A stretch of DNA of 45,185 bases from positions 34,172 through 79,356 of the forward strand of contig DBYZ01000002.1 of assembly GCA_002311655.1 (NCBI GenBank). Reading direction: 5' to 3'. The stretch is from Bacteroidales bacterium UBA1173 (GTDB taxonomy: Bacteria > Bacteroidota > Bacteroidia > Bacteroidales > F082). Below the pieces are notes generated by a model that worked only from the letters and a program-made list of their open reading frames with translations, made no database searches and was not told the DNA's origin. The position numbers and the translations under genes are program-made. Every line of letters begins with the position of its first letter. Within the stretch, counting starts at the first letter, position 1. This document shows, piece by piece, positions 24,850 through 32,821 of the stretch.

Positions 24850-25212
24850 TTAGTTTTCTTTCTTCTTGAGAACTTCTTTGATTCTTGCTTTCTTTCCACG
24901 GAGACCTCTGAGGTAGTAGATTCTAGCTCTGCGGACTGCACCTTGCTTGTTCACTTCGATGCTGTCGATCATTGGGTCAGCAATAGGGAAGATTCTCTCA
25001 ACACCGATGTTGTTAGAGATCTTTCTTACTGTGAATGTGGCACGGTTGCCTTCACCTGCGCGCTGTAACACAACACCCTGGAATTTCTGTAAACGTTCCT
25101 TGTTTCCCTCAACAATCTTATAAGTAACGGTGATTGTGTCACCTGACTTGAACTGTGGAAAATCTTTTACTTGTACTTGATCTTCAACAAATTGGATTAA
25201 CGCGTTTTTCAT
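24850..25212 (-). CDS. rplS: 50S ribosomal protein L19
   Basis: A 120-residue ribosomal protein at the 30S-50S interface. Family landmarks are FKSGDTITVTYKIVEGNKERLQ near 21-42, FQGVVLQRAGEGNRATFTVRK and the basic RRARIYYLRGLRGKKARIKE. Length is normal. The trmD-rplS order of the usual rpsP-rimM-trmD-rplS cluster is kept here, but rplS has its own -7 box 48 bases upstream and a terminator after it. Confidence 0.97.
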   Translation of the reverse strand: MKNALIQFVEDQVQVKDFPQFKSGDTITVTYKIVEGNKERLQKFQGVVLQRAGEGNRATFTVRKISNNIGVERIFPIADPMIDSIEVNKQGAVRRARIYYLRGLRGKKARIKEVLKKKEN

Positions 25213-25259
25213 TTCTGTTGTATTTTTTTATCTTATTTTTTATCTTCTAAAAAAGCATG

Positions 25260-25267
25260 CAAAAATA
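25260..25267 (-). promoter_or_regulatory. -7 box for rplS
   Basis: TATTTTTG on the minus strand lies in the gap between trmD and rplS, so rplS may be transcribed alone as well as from trmD. Confidence 0.5.
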
Positions 25268-25292
25268 CAAAATTTTTGAATACTCCCAACAT

Positions 25293-25985
25293 TTATTTTA
25301 TTTTTTTTATTTTTTCGTACATCTCAGGTCTGCGAATCTTCGTCCTTTCCAGTGCCTGCTGGTATTTCCAATCGTTGATGACTTGGTCGTTGCCCGACAG
25401 AAGTACCTCCGGAACCGCCCATCCTTTGTATTCTCGAGGCCTTGTATACACTGGCGGCGACACCATTCCGTCCTGAAATGAGTCGGAAAGTGCTGATGTC
25501 TCGTCGCTCAAAGCACCCGGAATCAGACGGACCAGACTGTCGGTCAACACGGCTGCAGCAAGCTCGCCACCTGATAAGACATAGTCGCCAATGGATATCT
25601 CTTTCGTGATGAGATGCTCTCTGATTCGTTCGTCGATGCCTTTGTAATGACCGCAGAGCATAATCAGGTTTTTATTCAAAGATAGCTGATTTACAACAGG
25701 TTGTGTCAACAATTCCCCGTCGGGACTCATGTAGATTACCTCGTCGTAGTCTCTCTCTGATTTCAACTTGGTGATGCAGTTGTCGACGGGTTCAATCATC
25801 ATTACCATACCGGCACCAGCCGAGAAAGGGTAGTCGTCGACACGTTTGTGCTTGTCGTTGCTGTAATCGCGGAGGTTGTGGAGGTGTATTTCCACCAAGC
25901 CCTTGTTGATGGCTCGTTTCACTATCGACTCTGTGAACGGACCTTCGAACATTTCTGGGAATATGGTAATGATGTCAATGCGCAT
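25293..25985 (-). CDS. trmD: tRNA (guanine-N1-)-methyltransferase
   Basis: A 230-residue SPOUT methyltransferase that makes m1G37 in tRNAs with G36 and prevents +1 frameshifting. Landmarks are MRIDIITIFPEMFEGPFTES, the SAGAGMVMMIEPV segment, the ICGHYKGIDERI-like LCGHYKGIDERIRE and the trefoil-knot SIGDYVLSGGELAA. An in-frame TTG seven codons earlier (26006) lies inside the -7 box, so the ATG at 25985 is used. Its substrates include tRNA-Leu; two tRNA-Leu genes lie divergently beside it. Confidence 0.96.
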   Translation of the reverse strand: MRIDIITIFPEMFEGPFTESIVKRAINKGLVEIHLHNLRDYSNDKHKRVDDYPFSAGAGMVMMIEPVDNCITKLKSERDYDEVIYMSPDGELLTQPVVNQLSLNKNLIMLCGHYKGIDERIREHLITKEISIGDYVLSGGELAAAVLTDSLVRLIPGALSDETSALSDSFQDGMVSPPVYTRPREYKGWAVPEVLLSGNDQVINDWKYQQALERTKIRRPEMYEKIKKIK

Positions 25986-26003
25986 TTTGATGATTTTTCG
26001 CTG

Positions 26004-26011
26004 CAAAATTA
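26004..26011 (-). promoter_or_regulatory. -7 box for trmD
   Basis: TAATTTTG on the minus strand, 18 bases before the ATG at 25985. Its TTG coincides with an apparent upstream start codon. Confidence 0.6.
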
Positions 26012-26107
26012 GTAAAAATTATCATTATATTAATAAAGGTGTTTTGAAATCTATTTGTTTTTTATCTTAATTTGTTGATTATCAGTTTATAAAAATTTTT
26101 TAAAAAT

Positions 26108-26141
26108 TTTGTCGAACGTATTAAAAATATATGTAATTTTG
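26108..26141 (+). promoter_or_regulatory. Promoter of the tRNA-Leu pair
   Basis: TTTG (26108-26111) and TAATTTTG (26134-26141) are 22 bases apart; the first tRNA begins at 26176. Confidence 0.6.
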
Positions 26142-26175
26142 CAACGCTTTTCAGATGAGGAAAGCAGAAACCCTA

Positions 26176-26262
26176 GCCCAGGTGGTGAAATTGGTAGACA
26201 CGCTACTTTGAGGGGGTAGTGACGATTGCGTCGTGCAAGTTCGACTCTTGTCCTGGGCACCA
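26176..26262 (+). tRNA. tRNA-Leu (anticodon GAG)
   Basis: A class II tRNA with long variable arm. The acceptor pairs GCCCAGG with CCTGGGC. The anticodon stem CTACT/GGTAG holds loop TTGAGGG, anticodon GAG (reads CUC and CUU). Discriminator A is followed by CCA in the DNA, unlike the other tRNAs in the window. Confidence 0.93.
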
Positions 26263-26288
26263 AAGGAATCCAAGAAATTCCACCCAAA

Positions 26289-26372
26289 GCCCATGTGGTG
26301 AAATTGGTAAACACGCTACATTCAGGGTGTAGTGAGCGGACGCTCTTGGAAGTTCGAGTCTTCTCATGGGCA
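26289..26372 (+). tRNA. tRNA-Leu (anticodon CAG)
   Basis: A class II tRNA 26 bases after the first. The acceptor pairs GCCCATG with CATGGGC. The stem CTACA/TGTAG holds loop TTCAGGG, anticodon CAG (reads CUG). No CCA is encoded. A terminator follows at once. Confidence 0.93.
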
Positions 26373-26382
26373 CAAGATATAG

Positions 26383-26407
26383 AATCGGTTGAAAGCCGAT
26401 TTTTTTA
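26383..26407 (+). terminator. Intrinsic terminator after the tRNA-Leu pair
   Basis: AATCGGT pairs with GCCGATT (one wobble pair) around a short loop and is followed by seven T. It overlaps the 3' end of the convergent aldo/keto reductase gene. Confidence 0.8.
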
Positions 26408-27781
26408 TTGCAGTTTCTTCACGATATCGTTAATCCTATTAAGTTGTTCCGGAATGTTTATGTGCTGTGGGCAGTGCGAAACGCATTGGTTGCATCCGAT
26501 GCAGTGTTCCACTTGTCTGTCGGCTTCAAGCTGTCGGTTGTACTCGATGAGGAAACGACGACGCGCCTTTCTGTAATCCTTTGATTGTGAATCTTCTACG
26601 ATAGTTCCTTCGTTGACACACTGGTTGTAAAAACTGAAGTTTGTCGGGATGTCGATGCCGTAAGGACATGGCATGCAATACTGGCATGAAGTGCAAGGAA
26701 TAATAGGATATTTCAGATACAGGTTCGCGATATCCATCAACATGCTCAACTCGGCTTCGGTACAAGGTTGCAACGGGCAATAGGTTCTCAGATTGTCCTG
26801 GAGATGCTCCATGTATGTCATTCCGCTCAAAACTGTAAGCACGTTAGGGTAGGTGCCTACAAAACGGAATGCCCACGATGCCACGCTGTTTTGCGGAGCA
26901 TGCTGTTTTAACGTATTCGCAAGAACATCAGGGAGTTTCGATAATCGGCCACCAAGGAGCGGTTCCATGATGACGGCCGGAATGTTAAGGTCGGTAAGAC
27001 GTTTGTAGAGATAGTCGGCGTTGACATTGTCTTCATCGACATCGTGAGCGTGCTCCCAGTCGATGTAGTTCATCTCAATCTGCACGAAATCCCAGTGATA
27101 CTTATTGTGATTGTCGAGCAGCCACTCGATGACTCGCTGGTCGCCGTGGAACGAGAACCCGAGGTTGCGGATACGGCCTGCCTTGCGTTCTTCTTGCACG
27201 AAGTCAATCATGCCGTTCTCAATATATCGTTTCTGGAAGGTGTCCCAACCGCTCAGTCCTTTGCTGCCGTTGCCTACAGAATGCAACAGATAATAGTCGA
27301 AATAGTTGGTTTGAAGCTTTTCAAACGAGTCGTGGTACATCTTTATTGAGGCTTCACGGCTCCAAAACTGTGGCGCGAAATTAGAAAGTTTTGTGGCTAG
27401 ATAATACTTCTCGCGAGGATAACGGCTCAACGCAATGCCTGTGGAAACCTCAGAGTTTCCTCGGCAATACACAGGTGACGTGTCGTAATAGTTGACACCA
27501 TGCTCCATGGCGTAATCCACCAGTTTGTTCACCATCTCCTGGTCGATGACATTGTCTTTAAAAGGCAGTCGCATCATGCCGTAGCCTAAAATCGAAACAC
27601 GATCGTTGGTGTTGTGGTTGACGCGGTATGTCATTTTATCCTTAGGGATGTCACCCAAAGAATATGTCGTTTCTTTATTGTAATTGTCTGATTTACAGCC
27701 TGATAAAGCCACTGCTGATACTGCTGCTGTGGCACCGACTACCTTTAAGAAATCTTTTCTTGATATATTGTTTTTTTCCAT
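26405..27781 (-). CDS. Predicted exported aldo/keto reductase with C-terminal 2[4Fe-4S] ferredoxin domain
   Basis: A 458-residue fusion. The N-terminus has a Tat-like start (SRKDFLK) and a lipobox LSGC (Cys29), so export as a lipoprotein is likely. The AKR barrel spans about 50-340 and keeps the full catalytic tetrad: Asp100, Tyr105, Lys131, His147. The ferredoxin part has Cys363, 366, 369, 372 and Cys427, 430, 433, 437. An AKR normally uses NAD(P)H, which is absent outside the cytosol, so electrons could instead come through the clusters. The polyferredoxin gene is just upstream on the same strand, one base away. The substrate is unknown. The Tat motif has RK rather than RR, so the export route is not certain. 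Confidence 0.88.
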   Translation of the reverse strand: MEKNNISRKDFLKVVGATAAVSAVALSGCKSDNYNKETTYSLGDIPKDKMTYRVNHNTNDRVSILGYGMMRLPFKDNVIDQEMVNKLVDYAMEHGVNYYDTSPVYCRGNSEVSTGIALSRYPREKYYLATKLSNFAPQFWSREASIKMYHDSFEKLQTNYFDYYLLHSVGNGSKGLSGWDTFQKRYIENGMIDFVQEERKAGRIRNLGFSFHGDQRVIEWLLDNHNKYHWDFVQIEMNYIDWEHAHDVDEDNVNADYLYKRLTDLNIPAVIMEPLLGGRLSKLPDVLANTLKQHAPQNSVASWAFRFVGTYPNVLTVLSGMTYMEHLQDNLRTYCPLQPCTEAELSMLMDIANLYLKYPIIPCTSCQYCMPCPYGIDIPTNFSFYNQCVNEGTIVEDSQSKDYRKARRRFLIEYNRQLEADRQVEHCIGCNQCVSHCPQHINIPEQLNRINDIVKKLQ

Positions 27782-27782
27782 T

Positions 27783-29270
27783 TTACACCTCCCTGTGAAT
27801 TAAGTTACCTTCGACAAATATTGCTGAGAACGGGCGTGCCGGACACACATGTTCGCATGCGCCGCAGCCGATGCAGCGTTCCTCGTTGATGATTGGAATC
27901 TTCGGCGATGACTCGTCATCAGGGTCGTAATGCATCATCGTGATTGCTCCTGACGGACAGTGTTTAGCGCAGTTGCCGCATGTCACGCCATCGCGCAGAG
28001 GCACGCAGTTTTGTCCAATCCACACGGCGTGACCTATTTGAATTGAAGTCTTCTGCTCGGGTGTCACTTTTGTTATTGCGCCTGCCGGACACACTTCTGA
28101 GCATGTTGTGCAGCTCGGTCGGCAGTAGCTGCGCTCGTACGACATCTCCGGCTGCATGAAAGTATCAAGTTTTGATGAGGCTCGCAATACGTCATTTGGG
28201 CAGCTTTGCACGCATAACTGACAGCCTGTGCATTTTGAGGAGAAGTTGTCCAAACTCACCGAACCTGCAGGTTTTAAAGGTGTTTCGCGTTTTGGAGCTT
28301 TCTTTTTGACTATGGTGGCGAGACCGCCGTCAACGACTTTTTCCTGTGCTTTTAAAGTTGAAGCAGTAGCAAGAACAGCTATCGTCGAAAGGAAAGTCTT
28401 ACGTGTGGTTTTTCCTTTATCACTAATGAAATCTGGTGATTCGGTGGCTTTCATATATTTGTGATAGCCATATTTCATTGCGCCTTTGTTGCATTTGCTG
28501 ATGCAGTTGAAACAGGCTACGCATTTTGAGTAATCGATCTCGTGTTTTTTGGAGTCGATGGCAGAGCAGCGGCAGTTTTTCTCGCAAAGACCGCAGCTGA
28601 CGCATTTTTCTTCGTCGAAATGAGGTTTGAATAATGAGAATTTTGACAAACAGCCCAAGACCGTTCCTACTGGACAGATGTTGTTGCAGTACCAACGTCC
28701 GTTTACTAATGCTAAGACGGTGATTGTCAAGAAGTAAGCTATTGCGATGATGAACATCGGCAGACTCTTGATGTATACGTCGACATGATAGAATGCGTAG
28801 CTGTTCCAGCGTTCGGCAAAATATGCTAACACATTGTTAATCAGGCGATAAACAGGGGAGAAGAGGTTCGATGCAAAACGTCCGAAGATGCTGTAAGGCT
28901 CAATGAAAATCGCGACACCTGTGAATCCGAACGCAATCAGCAAAAAGAAAATCAAGCCGATGCCATAACTATATTTCTTGCGTCTTTTGAAACTGTAACG
29001 GTTCTTTTTTCGTTTCTCGGCAATATGTGCGATGCCGTCCTGATAAATGCCTAGTGGGCATATTACTGAACAGTAGATTCGTCCGAAAAGCACAGTGATT
29101 ACAACTATTGCAATTAAAATCACAAAGCTTGAGGCAAGAATCGCCGGCACAAACTGAAGCTTCGCCATCCAGCCGAAATAAGCGTGAAGCGCTCCTGAGA
29201 AATCCAGAAATAGCAGCGTAATCAGCGTAAAGCAGATAATCGCCAGGGTTATTCTAAGTTTTCTTAACAT
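27783..29270 (-). CDS. Membrane polyferredoxin, NapH-NapG-like fusion
   Basis: A 495-residue electron-transfer protein. The N-terminal half has about five membrane segments and the two NapH-type motifs YCSVICPLG (66-74) and YCNNICPVG (194-202), followed by two 4Fe-4S motifs starting at Cys223 and Cys250. An internal Tat-like hydrophobic segment (TRKTFLSTIAVLATAS, about 289-304, ending LKAQ at 309) then leads into a NapG-like half with further Cys clusters starting at 347, 383, 431 and 466. It looks like a membrane quinol-oxidising module fused to a soluble ferredoxin module. It probably feeds the aldo/keto reductase encoded one base downstream. The topology of the second half is an inference. 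Confidence 0.88.
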   Translation of the reverse strand: MLRKLRITLAIICFTLITLLFLDFSGALHAYFGWMAKLQFVPAILASSFVILIAIVVITVLFGRIYCSVICPLGIYQDGIAHIAEKRKKNRYSFKRRKKYSYGIGLIFFLLIAFGFTGVAIFIEPYSIFGRFASNLFSPVYRLINNVLAYFAERWNSYAFYHVDVYIKSLPMFIIAIAYFLTITVLALVNGRWYCNNICPVGTVLGCLSKFSLFKPHFDEEKCVSCGLCEKNCRCSAIDSKKHEIDYSKCVACFNCISKCNKGAMKYGYHKYMKATESPDFISDKGKTTRKTFLSTIAVLATASTLKAQEKVVDGGLATIVKKKAPKRETPLKPAGSVSLDNFSSKCTGCQLCVQSCPNDVLRASSKLDTFMQPEMSYERSYCRPSCTTCSEVCPAGAITKVTPEQKTSIQIGHAVWIGQNCVPLRDGVTCGNCAKHCPSGAITMMHYDPDDESSPKIPIINEERCIGCGACEHVCPARPFSAIFVEGNLIHREV

Positions 29271-29284
29271 ATTATTTGTTTTAT

Positions 29285-29400
29285 CGTCATTTCGACCGTA
29301 GCCCTTAGGCGGAGTGGAGAAATCACCGCCATCTTAAGAAATCAGAATCTATTGTATGCCGGTGATTTCTCGACTACACTACGTTTCGCTCGAAATGACG
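29285..29400. repeat. Imperfect inverted repeat of a dispersed Bacteroidota type
   Basis: The outer arms CGTCATTTCGA (29285-29295) and TCGAAATGACG (29390-29400) are exact reverse complements. Inner arms GAGAAATCACCG (29317-29328) and CGGTGATTTCTC (29360-29371) also match exactly. Similar TCATTTCGA elements are common between genes in this phylum (general knowledge). The element encodes the last residues and the stop of LigA. Confidence 0.85.
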
Positions 29401-31463
29401 AGATTATTAATTATATTTAAAAACTCTGTTTCGTCAATTATTTTAACTCCTAGAGTTTCAGCTTTCTTTTTCTTTTCTGGTCCCATCTTATCTCCAGCGA
29501 CCACGAAATCGGTTTTCGAGGATATGGAACTTGAATTCTTTCCGCCAAGATCTTCAATCTTTTGTTTGATGCCATCGCGTGAGAAGTTTGCGAAAACACC
29601 GCTGACAACGATGGTTTTTCCTGCCAGAACCTGATTCTCTGATTTCGTTTTCTTTTCTTGCGAGAATTGTAAGCCGAACGCTTTTAATCTGTTGATAATC
29701 TCAATGTTACGCTCGTCATCGAAGAAACTTCTGATGCTTTGTGCTATGGTTCCGCCAACGTCTTTAATCTCCTGCAACTCCTCCAAAGAAGCGTTGATGA
29801 GGTTGTCGATATTGCCCATGGTGTTGGCGATAGTCTTAGCCGTCGTTTCGCCTACTTCCTTGATTCCCAACGCGTAAAGCACTCTTGCGAACGGTACTTC
29901 TCTTGATTTTATCAACGAATTAAGGATGTTGTTGACTGTTTTTTCTTTAAAAGATACCTTGCGTGTCACCGTTTCCGGGAACAGGCTTGACTCATCGACA
30001 AATGTCTCAACTTTCTCAAGTCCATAGAGTTTGTCATATGTCAGATCGTAAAGGTCTGCGTAATTGTTAATCAGATGGTTATCGAATATTACTTCAACCT
30101 TTCCTTCACCTAAACTTTCTATGTTCATCGCTTTACGGCTGATGAAGTGCTCGATGCGTCCTTTGATTTGTGGAGGGCATCCCATGCTGTTAGGGCAGTA
30201 CCATGCAGCTTCACCTTCATTTTGCACCAAAGTGGCACCGCATTCAGGGCATTTTGTGATAAATTCGACCGATTTTGAGTCGATTTTACGTTTTTCGTGG
30301 TCGATTCCGACAATTTTTGGGATGATTTCGCCGCCTTTTTCCACTTTTACGGTGTCGTCGTAATGTAAGTCAAGTTGTTTTATGAAGTCGGCATTGTTTA
30401 ATGTCGCTCTTTTGACCGTAGTTCCAGCAAGTTGCACCGGCTCAAGATTCGCGACAGGCGTGATTGTACCGTGTCTACCAACTTGAAAATCAATGCTTAA
30501 GAGCTTGGTGTTGACTTGTTCCGCCTTGAATTTGTATGCTATCGCCCAGCGTGGTGACTTGGCTGTCATTCCGAGTTCTTCGTGTTGTGCGAAACTATTG
30601 ACTTTTATGACGATTCCGTCAATGTCGAACGGAAGATTCTTTCTTTGAACATCCCAATAGTTGATGAAACTCTCAATCTCGTCGATGTTTTTGCACACTT
30701 TGATGTAAGGCGAGATGTTGAATCCCCATTTCTTTGCTGCCATAAGACTTTGATAATGAGTCTGATACGGCAGATTGTCCATCATCATGTAGTAGCAGAA
30801 ATTGTCGAGTCGGCGACTTGCGGCTTCTCTGGAATCCTGCAGTTTTATGGTGCCTGCTGTTGCATTTCTTGGGTTTGCGAACATCGGCAGTCCCAGTTCG
30901 TCGCGTTCGGCGTTGACTTTGTTGAAGCTGTCATGTGGCATTATCACTTCGCCGCGCATCTCGAGGAAATTCGGGAAATCACCACGAAGTTTCAACGGAA
31001 TCGCGTGGATGGTTTTTATATTTGCTGTCACTTCATCGCCTTGAGCACCGTCGCCGCGTGTGACAGCGCGCACCAAAACGCCATTCTCGTAGGTTAGACT
31101 GATGGAGACGCCGTCAAATTTAAGCTCGCAGACAAACTCCACTGGCTCTTCGATGGTCTTCTCGATACGTTTTATGAAGTCGATGATCTCGTCGCGATTA
31201 TACGAATTGGCGAGCGAAAGCATTGGATATCTGTGCTTTACAGTCGGGAACTCTTTGGTGATGTCGCCACCGACACGTTGGGTGGGAGATGTCGGCAATG
31301 CCAGTTCCGGAAACTCTTTCTCAAGCGCAATAAGCTCGTTCATCAGCATGTCGAAATCGTAGTCGCTGATGCTCGGCTGAGCCAAAACATAATACTTATA
31401 ATTGTGACTGTCAATCGTTTCGCTCAGTTCCGCAATCCGTTTTCTTGCCTCGTCTTTAGTCAT
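29379..31463 (-). CDS. ligA: NAD-dependent DNA ligase
   Basis: A 694-residue ligase that seals nicks in replication and repair using NAD+. In order: Ia domain, nucleotidyltransferase with Lys115 in KFDG (ELKFDG), OB fold, four-cysteine zinc finger (CPEC ... CPNSMGC, about 405-430), HhH helices and a C-terminal BRCT domain (about 612-690). Length is normal. The last residues, LVISSET and stop, are encoded inside the inverted repeat, so the natural end was probably changed by repeat insertion; the BRCT core is intact. The start overlaps the stop of the upstream membrane-protein gene by 8 bases. Confidence 0.97.
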   Translation of the reverse strand: MTKDEARKRIAELSETIDSHNYKYYVLAQPSISDYDFDMLMNELIALEKEFPELALPTSPTQRVGGDITKEFPTVKHRYPMLSLANSYNRDEIIDFIKRIEKTIEEPVEFVCELKFDGVSISLTYENGVLVRAVTRGDGAQGDEVTANIKTIHAIPLKLRGDFPNFLEMRGEVIMPHDSFNKVNAERDELGLPMFANPRNATAGTIKLQDSREAASRRLDNFCYYMMMDNLPYQTHYQSLMAAKKWGFNISPYIKVCKNIDEIESFINYWDVQRKNLPFDIDGIVIKVNSFAQHEELGMTAKSPRWAIAYKFKAEQVNTKLLSIDFQVGRHGTITPVANLEPVQLAGTTVKRATLNNADFIKQLDLHYDDTVKVEKGGEIIPKIVGIDHEKRKIDSKSVEFITKCPECGATLVQNEGEAAWYCPNSMGCPPQIKGRIEHFISRKAMNIESLGEGKVEVIFDNHLINNYADLYDLTYDKLYGLEKVETFVDESSLFPETVTRKVSFKEKTVNNILNSLIKSREVPFARVLYALGIKEVGETTAKTIANTMGNIDNLINASLEELQEIKDVGGTIAQSIRSFFDDERNIEIINRLKAFGLQFSQEKKTKSENQVLAGKTIVVSGVFANFSRDGIKQKIEDLGGKNSSSISSKTDFVVAGDKMGPEKKKKAETLGVKIIDETEFLNIINNLVISSET

Positions 31464-32493
31464 AACTTATCAGTTTATAAGTCCAAAGCAAAACCACAAC
31501 ATTGATGATGGCAAAAATCACATAACATGTTTTCACAATCAAGTGATTTTTACTCCAAAATGATGAGTTTTTATAATACTCTTTCCACCCTACAAAACCT
31601 GCAATAACGAATGTCGGAACTATTGCGAAAGTATATATTGCATTACGATTTGGAAATACTGTGTAAAACAATATCATCAGGAATGTTGGCAAAAACAGCA
31701 ACATATACTTACGCCACACTTTGAAAAATCCGACGAAAAGCAAGATACTGAGTGGAATCCAATAGAAAAGCAAAACAAAAATAGAAGTAGCCTCAAAATT
31801 CCAATTTTGGATATTGCTGAAAAGATAATCTCCACTATTTCTAAAGAAGTCAATCATGTTGACAAATGGACGATGCCAAATTATAAGATCAACTATTGCT
31901 TGGGTGAGTAAAACAGCAATAACATATCCAATAAGTGTCATAATAGCCCCTTTCTTATTATTCAATATGATAAGGGCAATAATCACACCTATAAAATATA
32001 TCAGACTTTGGTAATAAACCGCAAAACCAAGTCCAAGAATAAAACCGGAGATTATATAAGTTGTGCGGTGCGATTTTTCTATTTCATTGTTAGTTAACAA
32101 GTTGTCTTGTTTTACTATCAGTAAAGTTCCATAAAGAATAAAAGGAAGCATGACAGTTTGTGGTAGCGGATGCACGCTTAAATATGGTGCTAATCCCCAT
32201 ATCGTAAGCAGCAATGCAATCTCCAAAGCTGTTGTTTTATCAGCGATAATCTTTGTGATTCTATAACTTAAAGTGATGATTAACAACGAGAAAGCCCCTA
32301 AAGCCAACCTTACACCATAAACCAGCCAAGGATTATCGAGCCATTTTAGAGGTATGTTGTAATAGTTAAAATAATGATCATCAATCATATAGCCGCTAGT
32401 AAATATCACCGCAAGAATCCTTAAGACGATCGCCAGCGACAAAATATACAGCAGCGGATGCTTCAAGCTGAAGAAAAACAGTTTTTCTTTCAT
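31456..32493 (-). CDS. Polytopic membrane protein, possible GT-C type glycosyltransferase
   Basis: A 345-residue protein with about nine hydrophobic segments. An early acidic pair IDDHYFNYYNIP (about residues 37-48) between the first two membrane helices recalls the catalytic loop of GT-C (PMT/GT39-like) sugar transferases, and HPLPQTVMLPFILYGT near 115 is also in that style. The identity is tentative. The ATG at 32493 was chosen over an in-frame TTG two codons earlier. It follows a small lipoprotein gene by a few bases and overlaps ligA by 8 bases, so the three may be one transcript. Confidence 0.65.
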   Translation of the reverse strand: MKEKLFFFSLKHPLLYILSLAIVLRILAVIFTSGYMIDDHYFNYYNIPLKWLDNPWLVYGVRLALGAFSLLIITLSYRITKIIADKTTALEIALLLTIWGLAPYLSVHPLPQTVMLPFILYGTLLIVKQDNLLTNNEIEKSHRTTYIISGFILGLGFAVYYQSLIYFIGVIIALIILNNKKGAIMTLIGYVIAVLLTQAIVDLIIWHRPFVNMIDFFRNSGDYLFSNIQNWNFEATSIFVLLFYWIPLSILLFVGFFKVWRKYMLLFLPTFLMILFYTVFPNRNAIYTFAIVPTFVIAGFVGWKEYYKNSSFWSKNHLIVKTCYVIFAIINVVVLLWTYKLISYD

Positions 32494-32499
32494 AATCAA

Positions 32500-32706
32500 T
32501 TACTTATATGTGCATTCAAAAATATCTTTATTGTACAAATCGTTGTAATACTCCTCGGTTTCGCGGCATTCTTTCTTTGAATATGCCCCATACATGATGC
32601 CTTCCGAACCGTCTTCAAGATTCTTACAATAACAGTTTCTTTCGCAGGAAGAGAACATGACCGCGATTATTGAAACTAGCAGAAATATCGCCAAAAATCT
32701 TTTCAT
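32500..32706 (-). CDS. Small cysteine-rich lipoprotein
   Basis: A 68-residue protein with signal peptide and lipobox FSSC (Cys21). The mature part (48 residues) has four more cysteines, in CYCKN, KKEC and FECTYK, which could form disulfides. No family is recognised. A clear -7 box precedes it. It lies directly upstream of the polytopic membrane protein. Confidence 0.75.
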   Translation of the reverse strand: MKRFLAIFLLVSIIAVMFSSCERNCYCKNLEDGSEGIMYGAYSKKECRETEEYYNDLYNKDIFECTYK

Positions 32707-32725
32707 GATTAAAATGATTAACTTG

Positions 32726-32733
32726 CAAAGATA
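32726..32733 (-). promoter_or_regulatory. -7 box for the small lipoprotein / membrane protein / ligA group
   Basis: TATCTTTG on the minus strand, 20 bases before the ATG at 32706. Confidence 0.6.
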
Positions 32734-32776
32734 ACAAAATTTTTTGACTCTTCAATTTTTATTTCAAAAAAAAGCT

Positions 32777-32784
32777 TAATTTCG
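32777..32784 (+). promoter_or_regulatory. Probable -7 box for the beta-galactosidase gene
   Basis: TAATTTCG matches TAnnTTTG at all but one fixed position and lies 37 bases before the ATG. Confidence 0.4.
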
Positions 32785-32821
32785 CAATATCATTTTTTAC
32801 AAACTAAAAAATTTTCATCTT

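Noticed and set aside
26087..26576. Frames covering the two tRNA-Leu genes on both strands
   Set aside because: They are made largely of tRNA sequence and lack any family features.
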